Assembly: GCF_026151205.1 (NCBI RefSeq)
Contig: NC_087078.1
Coordinates: forward strand, 15,703,118-15,767,117
DNA from: Bolinopsis microptera
Taxonomy: Eukaryota > Ctenophora > Tentaculata > Lobata > Bolinopsidae
Direction: 5' to 3'
Length of the DNA stretch: 64,000 nt
Both the position numbers and the translations under genes were made by a program. Positions 48,601-57,424 of the stretch are shown here, in pieces; the first letter of the stretch is position 1; the number at the start of each line of letters is the position of its first letter. The notes under the pieces are model-generated. The model worked only from the letters and a program-made list of their open reading frames with translations. It was not told the origin of the DNA and ran no database searches.

Positions 48601-51600
48601 TGTGAACCTTGTATAAAGGGTACGCATATGGTATTTCAGGGCGGATTTCAGGTGCGTGGACCATGTTCCCCTTGTCATTTATACCTGTGATTCGCTTCTT
48701 TACCTCCTCAGAGATGATGTTCAGATGATGATGTTTGAGGACTGCTTCCTTCACTTTCAATTGAGTCTGCTCCATTTTCACTCCTACACTTATCTCCAAT
48801 TTTGTAAATTTTGTCTCCTTCTCCAGTTCAGATTTAACTGTATCCATCACGGTCCTATAGTCCAAAAGCAGCGTAGCTCCACCTTTGTCCGCACTCGTGA
48901 CGAATATACTTTGATCCTCTATTGATTTCAAGACCCAGCCCTTTCCTCTCTGTTCGGCATCAGTAAGGTTTGAATGTGGTTCGTCAGGATTTGGGTTTGT
49001 GACGAATCCCGTCAATCTTGTTTTGATTTCATCGAACAGGGGATGACTGTAGTCTTGCGGATGCCTTCTAGACCGTAGTCGCAAATCCTTGTGGATATCT
49101 TCAGTATCACCGGCTGTATCTGTTTGGGTTTGGTGGAAGTATGCTTTCCATTCCATCTTTCGCAGGAACTCTTTAACGTCAAAGAGTAAATCTTCTTTTG
49201 CTACTGGTCTACTCTCAACAAAGTTGAGACCTTTTGCTAAATACATGTACGCGATGTCCGGTACTTCTTGTGAAGAAAGGTTTATAACCAATTTACCCTT
49301 GATGTTCCGTTCCACATGGTTTTTCATCCACTCAACCTTTTTGGCGGCTTTTGATGCACGATATTTCTTTCTTTCCGCTCCTCTTTGGTCAGCATTCCGT
49401 TTCCGTTTGCTGATCCTGTTAGTGTTGGGTTGAGGATGAGAGTTTTGGCGCTCTTGTTTTGCCTTATCAAGATGGAATTTGACTTTCTTGTCCGCATATA
49501 ACGCATTATTTCACCGGATTAGTACATCCATATTTAATATAAGTACAAGTATTAGTATATGATCGACGACGAAGTTTTCTTATTTCCATGTGGTCTTTAC
49601 TACATTTCCAATTATTTGTAATCTCACTTATTTATTAAAGAATAAGTTAACACCATATTAATTAGTGAATACAGGTCTTTGACCATTAGTAGTCACTAGT
49701 CATTGGTTTAAGTAATCACGCCGGCGAACTCTGCACTGGTTGTTGGTATTCAATGTAAGCTTACTGAATTTTTTATTACAAAAATTAATTTATAGCAAGC
49801 TTAGAATTCTTTACTGTATTGTAACAAAGTAATATTAATAATTACTTTAACTTACTATAAATAGTAAGGAATTGCCCGACGTAATCTTACTATATATAAA
49901 GTGAGACGATATATATATATATTTATTTATATATCCGTACCATTTTACTGATACCACGGCATCAACTTTAACACGACTTTCCGCAAAATCCGTAAAAGAT
50001 ATACAGCTAAAACTTTTTTGACTGGTGCAAATGCTTTAATGGCCTTCAAATCAGCATGAAGAAATAAAAAATTGGCTAAGGAATAAGAATTTTAGTGCCC
50101 AAAATTTGGACCCCCAAGTGGTGTAAAAACGCGAATTAAATAGGTAATAATTATTTTAGTCTCTTGAGTATTGACACCACTTTAGAGTTAAACGGGTTCC
50201 TGTTAGTACTATTAGAGTGCGAGACAATTCAAGACTTGCAAAAAATGTTTGTTTAGACTTAATAAATAATATTAACTATAACCCACGCACCGTCCCCAGA
50301 CGAAGGGCCCTCAGATGTATGTGTAGACCCTCAAACCGGTCTCAAATACGACAGTGGTGAGTTCTGGCAGCGCGACCCGTGCACTCCCTGCACATGCTTT
50401 AGTGGCGCGCCACAGTGCTATAACAACCCCTGCCCACGTGCGACCTGCGCTAATCCTGTCAAGATGGAGAATGAGTGCTGCCCCAGATGCCCTGGTATGT
50501 TTTACTGTATTTACTATTTACTGTAATTAAATTTATAATTATCTATAAGATTTATGTAAAATTCTATTGGGGCCCATCGCGGGTTTACAACTCAACAGTA
50601 AACATAACTTCTGTGGTTGCTCTCCACTCACTTTTCAAGCTGATCATTAATCACAACTCTGTGATAATTCATAAACGTGTTACCAGCTGAATTGTAATTT
50701 GTCGATATTAATCAAAGATATTTGTCGGCCCCGAGCTTCAGTTTAGCGTGACTGGTAAAACTAAAGATGTAAAGTTGTGCGTGATTTATTACAAAAGTTC
50801 TGATCGAATCGTTGACAAGCACTTTTAATCTTACCGCTCCAATAAGCTTTTCGACAGTTACAAAAGTCGTAAATGTCAGAAGTAATTTTAGGACCATGTT
50901 TTAAAATCAGTAGCGCAATGATTAACGATTCTTTTCTTTTCAAGTTTTTAAAACTTCTAAATTTACGATGCTTAATTTTTTGCAATCGATATATCGTTAT
51001 ATATATATTGTTTGAAAAATATATTGATTAATAAAAACATGGGTATCATGGATTACCAAAGTAATCTAATTTATTTTCGAACGATTGGACTGGAACGAAA
51101 CTCTGTGTTCAAGACAACATCCAGTAATATGAAATATATATCTAATCGAATCAAATAGGGCCTACAAGACCGCAGACCTAATCACTGTCCCGAATTAGAG
51201 TTATTATCAGGTGGGAATGTTCCACCCTGCTCCTAACGACAGGTCGGATACAAATATTCGCGTTTAAACCTGAGATCCTGAGAATATGAGCTAAATTCAA
51301 AATTATATTTCAACCACAAAGAAGAGGTCTGGTTACAGTGGATACATTGTTGCAGCGTTTGTTTTAGGATTTATAGAAAATAACCAACATATCAACCCTC
51401 CTGCTGGTATACTCACATCTGACAAACACTAAATAGCTCAGTGATGTTTTTAACTACTGAGACAAATTTCATTATCACTATATCATTTAGTAATTACCAT
51501 TCAATTATGATTGTTATTCTGTTAAAACCTTTGGACCCACGTACTCAAGTTTATTTTCTATTCCATGGAATTCTGTAAATGAGATCGAATGAGCATCGGA

Positions 51601-54600
51601 CGATAACAGTCCACAAATAAATCCTGGCAGTTATCACTAATGATAAATCCAATCCAAATTATAGACGTGAAAATTGATCAATTAACAGATCCAGTGTTAA
51701 TGAATTGTGTAGCAAACCCCACCCTTTTCTCACTCCTCCTCCGAGGAATGTACAATTTACTGCTAACACCATTTATTTTTTAAAAGTACTAAAACACCAA
51801 TTATCAGGGTCTACCTGAAAATAAAAATGTCGTATCAGACAGTGTATTCATTCTTGAGCTGTCTAGATTTAACTATTTAAGATAGAGTCCAGTTTATGAG
51901 CGTACTTATCATCCCGTCCTTGATGAGTTCATCAGAATTCTGGTTAGTGGTCTGATATAACCTCAGTCAAATGATAAGACCAATAATCACCTCCCTCTAA
52001 TTCTAAAATCGAATTAAGTGGTGCTATCTACTGTATAATACGGCAAATTTGAAGGTACACGGTATATCAGTTATAGGGTTTGAAAGTAGCCTGGTAGCCG
52101 GATTTGATACGTCAATAATCACCTAGATGGTGCTTAAAGACTTAATTCTACATTAATTGTATGGTTTAAAATTACAGTAGCCCTGAAGATATGTTTAGTT
52201 CGGGGGCATTACTGTGGTAGTCTCCGAACATTCCAGTCTATTACCATTCACTCAAATTGTCATATCTGTAGCTGGACAAACACAGCACGCAGCTACAAAA
52301 ATCTAAAATAAAGCTATAAAAATTCAAAATAAAGTCAGTAAAAAAGTCACGTCCCAGTAAGAAGAATGTTCTGGTAAGAATGTCTCGCATACCAAATAAA
52401 CCTGACAGTTTTAACTTAGTGATCTAATCGACAGATAAACTGTAGCTCCTGCAGCATGAGATCATTACTGTAAAACCCTCTACCTAAAGAGACTTCACGG
52501 GTTTCGCGTGCTCTGGCGGTCAGTGGTCAGCCCAAGTTGTTATGAATCTCTACATCTACTTTTGATAGTAGCTGCCATAAATAATTCCCCCTTGTAAGGT
52601 CCAACAGACCAGCCTTCCCACGTACGTTTAACTCTTCTAGGAAGTCCACAAGTGCGCGGCTGGTAATGAGGTTGTTGTATTGAACAGCTGGTCTCCCCTC
52701 ATTTTCCACCAAGGTTTCCCTCTCCTGTGTCGACAGCTTTCTTGCTGTTATTGTTGGGGTATTATCAAGCATTATTATCACCATTAATTTCCAATCAGAA
52801 CACATTTTCTGGTGGTATTCTCATCTTTGCCATATGAAAAACGTTCACAGTGCTAATGACTACGCCTACAAAATAAAAAATATTATGATATGACTCATAG
52901 TAAATAAACTTTGAGATGATAATTCTGGACTTTTAGATGATAGTTCTGATAACTTTGTTTTATCAACTTATTGTTCTGACAAAGTTATCAGAACTATCAT
53001 CTAAAAGTTATAAATAACTTTTTTAAATAAAAATATTGTGATATGACTCATAGTAAATGAATTTTAAAATAATAATTCTGGACTTTTATATGATAGTTCT
53101 GATAACTTTGTTTTATTAACTTATAAGTTAATAATTGTTGTGCCAATTTAAGGGGGCCGGGGGGGTCTTCATCAAAATTCTCTCGAAATTGATTTTATAG
53201 TTGTTTCTGATAGAGGGGAGTGAAAAACCTCGGTCAAAGGTCAGAGGTTTTTTCAGGGTGATTGCTCAAAAAATGTAGGAGAAGATAGATTTTTAGACTC
53301 GATTTTCAGGGCGCGCAATTGAAAACCGCTCGCGCACTACAATTACACATAAGCGCTGACCTTTGACCGGCGATAATTTCGGCTAGGAACAATATTTTTC
53401 CATCGGACCAAAAGCAGCTGATAGATATCGCTCCACTCTATCAGAAACAACTAAAAAATCAATTTCGAGAGAATTAATTTTGTTGAAGACCCCCGGGCCC
53501 CTTAACTTATAAGTTAATAAAACAAAGTTATCAGAACTATCATCTAAAAGTTATAAATAACTTTTTAAAAATAAAAATATTGTGATATGACTCAGTAAAT
53601 AAATTTTAAGATATAATAATTCTGGACTTTTATATGATAGTTCTGATAACTTTGTTTTATTAACTTATAACTTGTGAAACGTTTTTAAAGATAATTAAAA
53701 TTTCCCGCAGCTAGCAACCAATATGGTTTCAGGCCTGTTATTATGGGGCCTGTCCAGTGTAGGGCTCTTCAAGCATTACTCTTAGATTTCAGCTGATAGT
53801 TTAAATAACTTTGTTTTATAGCATAATGCTGACAATTAAAACTCCCCTCCCAGATGAAGAACAGTGCGGTGCATTCAAATGTGATCTGGACTGCAGTGCC
53901 GGGTACACTCTCGACTCAAGGGCATGTCCTCTGTGTCACTGTCAGAACGATTCAACCTGCCCTAAACTCAACTGTGAAAAAGACTGCCTCTTTGGATTCA
54001 AGGTCAGTTTGTGAGTTTTAGGACATGTACAGTTTAAATATGTTATCGCTCGATGTGATACGTGGGTAACAACCCACATACCACAACTTGGAATAGCAAT
54101 GCAATGGCCGGTAATCGAATTGACCCACTTTTAATTGTAAGACCAAAGGATAATCAGCGAAATTAATCTTTTCCTTGAACTCTAAATACAGTCCAGTCCA
54201 GTGCTACCCATTTATTTATGTTCACTGAACGGCAGTGAACTCCTGACTTTATAATCTTACTTTCTGTGGAAGGCCCTCGTTAAATGAAAATCGCTGACAA
54301 ACTTGATGAAGGGTGGGGATATCACTTTGAACAAAATATGATATCGAGAGGAAATAGTGTTGGAAACGATATAACTAGAATTTGCAAGTTTTCCATAGAC
54401 TAGGTGCTGAGTGCTGAAAGATATAATCAACATTTCATACCACGATATAATATCCTGATGGAATACTTAACACTGTAATATCCTTTGGTAGGAGCGGTTA
54501 TAAAACATAAACGTCAGGGTGTGAGGGTGTGTTCGCCAGGCTCTCTCTCTCTTAGAAAATAGATACTGTCACATGTGCAGCAATCAGAGAGGTGTTAAGA

Positions 54601-57070
54601 AAGTTAACTTTGAGTAGCTTCTGGGTAAACTTAGAAGTTAGTTAACATTTAAAAACGACAAGATGTCTCAGATGTTTTGACTCCAGACTAACTAGGTGGC
54701 TAGTTGGTTAACGCCTGATTTCGGATAAGTATTTGGAGGGGGTCCCGGGGTCTGGCCATCGTCCCGACCAGATCTTGTTGTGATTCTCATGCATTTTTGG
54801 ACGCTTTTCTGGGAAATTGATGGCCTTTTAACATGCGTGACCGGAAGCGGGGAAGCAGACTGGTGAAGGTGAAAGTAGTAGTGTGGAAAAAAGGAATACA
54901 GACAGGGGAAAAAAAGGAATACAGACAGGGGGAAGGTAGGGTGAGGACAGGGGAAGGTAGGGTGAGGGCAGGGGAAAAAAAGGAATACAGACAGGGGGAA
55001 AAGGAATACAGACAGGGGGAAGGTAGGGTGAGGGCAGGGTGGGTGGAGTATTTGTATGCCTTTTAAGTGCCTGGCAAATTACCAAGATGAAACACATAAT
55101 TGAAGAAGATAATGTTAATCTGATTGAATTGGTAGATAAGAAGATTAACTTGTTAGGATCGAATTTGCTGAAGTAGTATTATTACAAGGGGGGCCCTTAT
55201 TTCATATTACCTATTTTATCAATTATTTGTAAAGTAACCCAATAAGTAACCAAATAAGTAACCAAATAAGTAACCAAATAAGTAACCAAATAAGTAACCA
55301 GATCCCCCTCCACAGACAGGCAGTGATGGTTGTGAGAAGTGCGAGTGTCACACCTGCCAGGACAACATGAAGCACTGCACCCTGTCTTGTGGGTACGGGT
55401 TTGAGAAGGACACCAGGGGGTGTACTCTCTGCAAGTGCAAGAAAGGTGAGCTTTCTTTATATTTAAATATACAAAAATACGAGTAGACTATTTTCTTTAA
55501 ACTTGCTGACGACTTTCCGTCAAAAATGTTTTAATAGTTGATGTTTTAAAGTCTTATTTTGGATTTGAAACAAACGAGCTTCTTTGAACTTGACTTTTAA
55601 AGAATTTTGAAAGATTTTAAAATTTATTAAATCTGTGGTTTATTTCCAGATAGTTTTGGGTCTACAATGCCACCAGAGAGAAGTAGGTGCTACGAAAACG
55701 GTGAAATCCACGAGGAAGACGACACGTGGCACCCAAACCACTGCACTAGTTGCACGTGCTACAGTGGTCAGTGTTTACTTCTTTTGTTTACTAATATTAG
55801 TTGATTTATGAGTGTTAGTATTTGTTAAGTTGTAAGCAAAAACCGGAAGAAAGAAACCGGAAGACTGACAAATCGACAAAAATGTGAGACATTTCCAAAG
55901 AATAGGCCTAATTGACGACAAAAACCAGAATATATTTTCCCTTATTATACTAATAAAGCAATATTATGTTTTTACTAGCATGTTTACATCCGAGTCCTCC
56001 TCGGTCTTTAGTCACTACTCCAACCAGCTCCAGGAAGTAGAGATCTCGCTCCCTAGCAATCAGCTCCGTCGTATACGACCATCTTGAGCTGCTCTCCTGC
56101 TTCTCTCTCTCTCTTGTTATTGTAGGCTTCTATAACTTTAGTGTTATCACGGTTCTATAGGGCGTGTCCCTTTGATGACTGAAGAGACTTGTATTGTTGT
56201 GGAACACAACAAGAAAATTGAGAATAATCTTGTGCGAGGGTAGGGACCCAGATGTCGTTTCTAACCCAAATAAACTTTAAGGAGGCTTCTCATCAGTAGC
56301 CGCACCTCCTTACTCGGTTTCTGAACTGGAATTCTATGGGCTTCCAGACGGCCAGACCGAGTATTACCACCCCATCCTTCTAGAGTTCATCACAAGTAGC
56401 ACCCACCTTGAAGATCTTTGACACCCAGACACACCCCATTGGCGAACAAACTTTGGATGTAATCTTACATGCTCCCGAAGGAATCCCTGGTTTATGGTCT
56501 TTCTCATCGTCACCAGCACTTTCACTAGAGTCACCAGCCCTTTCACTGGAGTCATCAGCCCAATCACTGAAGTATACAGAAGTATAGTTGTGGAAGACAA
56601 CAAGAAAATTGAGAATAATCTTGTGCGAGGGTAGGGACCCAGATGTCGTTTCTAACCCAAATAAACTTTAAGGAGGCTTCTCAATAGTATTATAATTATA
56701 TAGTTTACTGCAAATAGTGAAATAAAATGACCACTCAACGCTCAAGCATCCTTTTGTCACAGTTAACCCGGACATTAGTCAAGCTAGTCATATGCCAAGA
56801 ATTTACGCTTTTCTATAGAAGAACAGATCTATTATTAAGTTATCATTAACGTATATCCTGCACTAACTGTTTGCTTTCTGATGAATTGTCGTCTTTTGTA
56901 ACATATTTACGTCGCCTCCCGACCGGTAGAAACGCCCATTGTTCACAGTTTTTGGCTAAAATACTGTTTCTCCTCAGGAAGGTCAGTTTGCTCGTTCATT
57001 GACTGTGAACACCTACTGGGATGTAAGAACACTGTTACTCTGCCCAAGACTTGCTGTCCCGTCTGCAAAG
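39683..57070 (+). CDS. CRIM1: CRIM1 orthologue, ten exons, 3' end not seen
   Basis: CRIM1 is a membrane-anchored Cys-rich protein that binds BMPs and other growth factors. Exons: 39683-39855, 40158-40267, 43334-43561, 44754-44862, 45620-45762, 50300-50494, 53854-54002, 55316-55445, 55650-55766 and 56978-57070; all junctions agree in phase. Exon 1 encodes a signal peptide (NAVFTITLAGLFVGSLSLC) and, with exon 2, the IGFBP N-terminal module (DECGCCNVCVR, then CGGAYGKYGVCQRGLEC). Exons 3 to 5 encode Cys-rich repeats (CSRVRCSIPSQPHCPQDS, GHCCDVHEC, GKCCDIFECVP). Exon 6 is a classic VWC (DSGEFWQRDPCTPCTC, ECCPRCP). Exons 7 and 8 give three antistasin repeats (CDLDCSAGYTLDSRACPLC and others). Exons 9 and 10 encode a VWC (CTSCTCYSG, TCCPVC). 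The order matches vertebrate CRIM1. The transmembrane segment and tail must lie beyond 57070, probably outside the window. Confidence 0.88.
40268..43333. other. CRIM1 intron 2
   Basis: It contains a three-copy 23-bp repeat at about 41688-41752 (GCAGAGTGTGGCACCGTCAC unit). I see no exon or transposon. Confidence 0.5.
43574..43716 (+). repeat. 21-bp minisatellite next to the CRIM1 exon 3 donor
   Basis: GTGCACGTGCGTTTGCGCAGT and its variant with TTTGTGTAGT are repeated about 6.5 times, starting 13 bp after the splice donor. The unit is CpG-rich with alternating purines and pyrimidines. Confidence 0.9.
43717..44753. other. CRIM1 intron 3, remainder
   Basis: No exon, RNA gene or transposon is recognised. 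Confidence 0.45.
46016..46218 (+). repeat. 12-bp minisatellite ATGTATCGTGAT with higher-order pattern
   Basis: About 16 copies of ATGTATCGTGAT. Variants ATGGATCGTGAT and ATGTATCCTGAT occur side by side twice, about 72 bp apart, so a block of six units was duplicated. Confidence 0.9.
46958..49327 (-). CDS. Penelope-like reverse transcriptase with C-terminal GIY-YIG endonuclease
   Basis: The intact product of 789 aa has a typical Penelope N-terminal motif (YLAKGLNFVE, about residues 29-38) and TSADKGGATLLLD. RT motifs follow: LFTLDVAALYPSI (A, 319-331), GIPTGNCISRQVAD (B, 383-396), RRFIDDVLGVW (C, 421-431, FIDD in place of the common YxDD) and VNFLDITL (465-472). A CSAPGCKTCP cluster precedes the GIY-YIG domain: HIIYVAQCQQC, then TYFGQTLTPFHIRLNGHR (about 679-718). 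The domain order RT then GIY-YIG is the Penelope signature. The start ATG overlaps the stop of the small upstream frame as ATGA (49324-49327). No internal stop is present, so the copy may be recent. Confidence 0.9.
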   Translation of the reverse strand: MKNHVERNIKGKLVINLSSQEVPDIAYMYLAKGLNFVESRPVAKEDLLFDVKEFLRKMEWKAYFHQTQTDTAGDTEDIHKDLRLRSRRHPQDYSHPLFDEIKTRLTGFVTNPNPDEPHSNLTDAEQRGKGWVLKSIEDQSIFVTSADKGGATLLLDYRTVMDTVKSELEKETKFTKLEISVGVKMEQTQLKVKEAVLKHHHLNIISEEVKKRITGINDKGNMVHAPEIRPEIPYAYPLYKVHKLSQEQIEAKTIPPVRLVHATKGGPLYRLEKFVSPYVTQISRKYCEEEFILDTPDIISQINSYNKETLKGASRNLQLFTLDVAALYPSIRPELALTALEDALNSDTNFSQELKAALHEFTDLIFRESFVTYQGEGYINKEGIPTGNCISRQVADVTMHWLLFKQIKGKMKNWSLVDLWRRFIDDVLGVWLGTVRQFNLFVEQLNKLAEPFGIRFADQQIGKTVNFLDITLTLDTYNQIQYRLYRKETDARNYLRTDSFHPHHVFESVAFSQMIRIIERNSQDSTCVEDLMELKADLSKSGHNSVKLEEIEPRAVVRVLENTHGANRSKESENADNLVFSVQHSSDNIQLKKLIHELGPDIRRICGDIRVIFATRKHPSIGNRVVKNRQLGNKAECPQKTSQKCSAPGCKTCPVLFDLDSKIMVNGMELNLDESLTCKDKHIIYVAQCQQCRAIEGSEDTYFGQTLTPFHIRLNGHRNKFNIDDRALYEHSALSMHCYDVHKDTFSFDCFKFGIVKKTKPSLLDREEARFCAKFRTNVWGLNRMEIKR
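49324..49506 (-). CDS. Small basic frame upstream of the Penelope RT ORF
   Basis: This is a 60-codon frame, very basic (MLTKEERKERNIVHQKPPKR), whose stop overlaps the RT start as ATGA. It may be a separate leader ORF or the true N-terminus of the RT protein broken by a one-base frameshift; both occur in such elements. Confidence 0.35.
   Translation of the reverse strand: MRYMRTRKSNSILIRQNKSAKTLILNPTLTGSANGNGMLTKEERKERNIVHQKPPKRLSG
49507..50299. other. CRIM1 intron 5, distal part
   Basis: AT-rich, with a (TA)n-type stretch near 49908-49930. No exon is seen. Confidence 0.4.
52527..52805 (-). CDS. Possible 92-aa antisense frame of unknown nature
   Basis: The frame lies in CRIM1 intron 6 on the opposite strand. 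The product contains ARKLSTQERETLVENEG and RALVDFLEELNVRGKAGLL and ends VEIHNNLG. Composition is protein-like (acidic and hydrophobic helical heptads), unlike the AT-rich shadows around it. No splice sites or family could be assigned; it may be a processed pseudogene or a retroelement remnant. Confidence 0.3.
   Translation of the reverse strand: MCSDWKLMVIIMLDNTPTITARKLSTQERETLVENEGRPAVQYNNLITSRALVDFLEELNVRGKAGLLDLTRGNYLWQLLSKVDVEIHNNLG
52925..53690. repeat. Array of inverted and direct copies of an AT-rich repeat
   Basis: TAGTTCTGATAACTTTG and its complement CAAAGTTATCAGAACTA recur at about 52942, 52980, 53094, 53524 and 53638. They are linked by AAAATATTGTGATATGACTC at about 53030 and 53574. 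Copies stand on both sides of the TTAA element at 53152-53501, so that element inserted into an older palindromic repeat. Confidence 0.75.
53152..53501. mobile_element. 350-bp foldback MITE with TTAA flanks
   Basis: TTAA at 53148-53151 and 53502-53505 flank an element that starts GGGGGCCGGGGGGGTCTTCA and ends TGAAGACCCCCGGGCCCC. Inverted arms extend about 70 bp: CTCTCGAAATTGATTTTA pairs with AAAAAATCAATTTCGAGAG, and GTTTCTGATAGAG with CTCTATCAGAAAC. The interior has no ORF. Its flanks and G-rich ends match those of the 3.2-kb foldback. Confidence 0.85.
54868..55042 (+). repeat. Purine-rich minisatellite
   Basis: Modules AAAAAGGAATACAGACAGGG and GGAAGGTAGGGTGAGG alternate four to five times in CRIM1 intron 7. 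One strand is almost pure purine apart from the T and C of each unit. Confidence 0.8.
55226..55300 (+). repeat. 12-bp tandem repeat just upstream of CRIM1 exon 8
   Basis: AATAAGTAACCA is repeated about six times, ending 16 bp before the exon 8 acceptor. The pyrimidine tract CCCCCTCCACAG directly follows. Confidence 0.85.
56199..56686 (-). repeat. Penelope-associated repeat, copy B, with ~97-bp direct terminal repeats
   Basis: Read on the minus strand it matches 36195-36590. A 97-bp segment occurs at both ends (56199-56297 and 56589-56686), each starting GTTGTGGAA-AACAAGAAAA on the plus strand. The one at higher coordinates stops within the CTGATGAG motif. It lacks any RT or GIY-YIG frame, so it resembles a solo terminal-repeat structure in CRIM1 intron 9. 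Confidence 0.75.
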
Positions 57071-57424
57071 GTAAGAGACTTCCATACTCCATAGAGCTCT
57101 GAAAATCTTGATGTTCTGTTATTGTTAAGTTACGTTGACATATTATGTTGAAATATGTTGAATTCTGTAGATGTGATCCTGTTGAATAATAATAGTAATA
57201 TGTTGACTTATATGGACTTGTGTTGACTTATGTTGACTAAAGTTGAATTAAGTTGAGTAATATTGACTTATGTTGACTTAATATGTTGACTTAATATGTT
57301 GACTTAAGTTGAATAATATTGAGTAATATTAAGTTATTTACCACAGAGCATTGTTAAACATTGTAGTTCCACATGATGGATAAATAGTGACAAACAACAC
57401 GCATTCTTTTAAACACTTCTCACA

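Larger units (their letters stand above)
46690..49506 (-). mobile_element. Full-length-looking Penelope-like element in CRIM1 intron 5
   Basis: The element lies antisense to CRIM1. It has one long RT/GIY-YIG frame, a short upstream frame (49324-49506) and a 3' trailer with AATAAA on the minus strand near 46700. I could not define terminal repeats or a target duplication. Confidence 0.75.

Noticed and set aside
47280-49433. Plus-strand frames of 60-115 codons
   Set aside because: Shadows of the Penelope RT ORF on the other strand.
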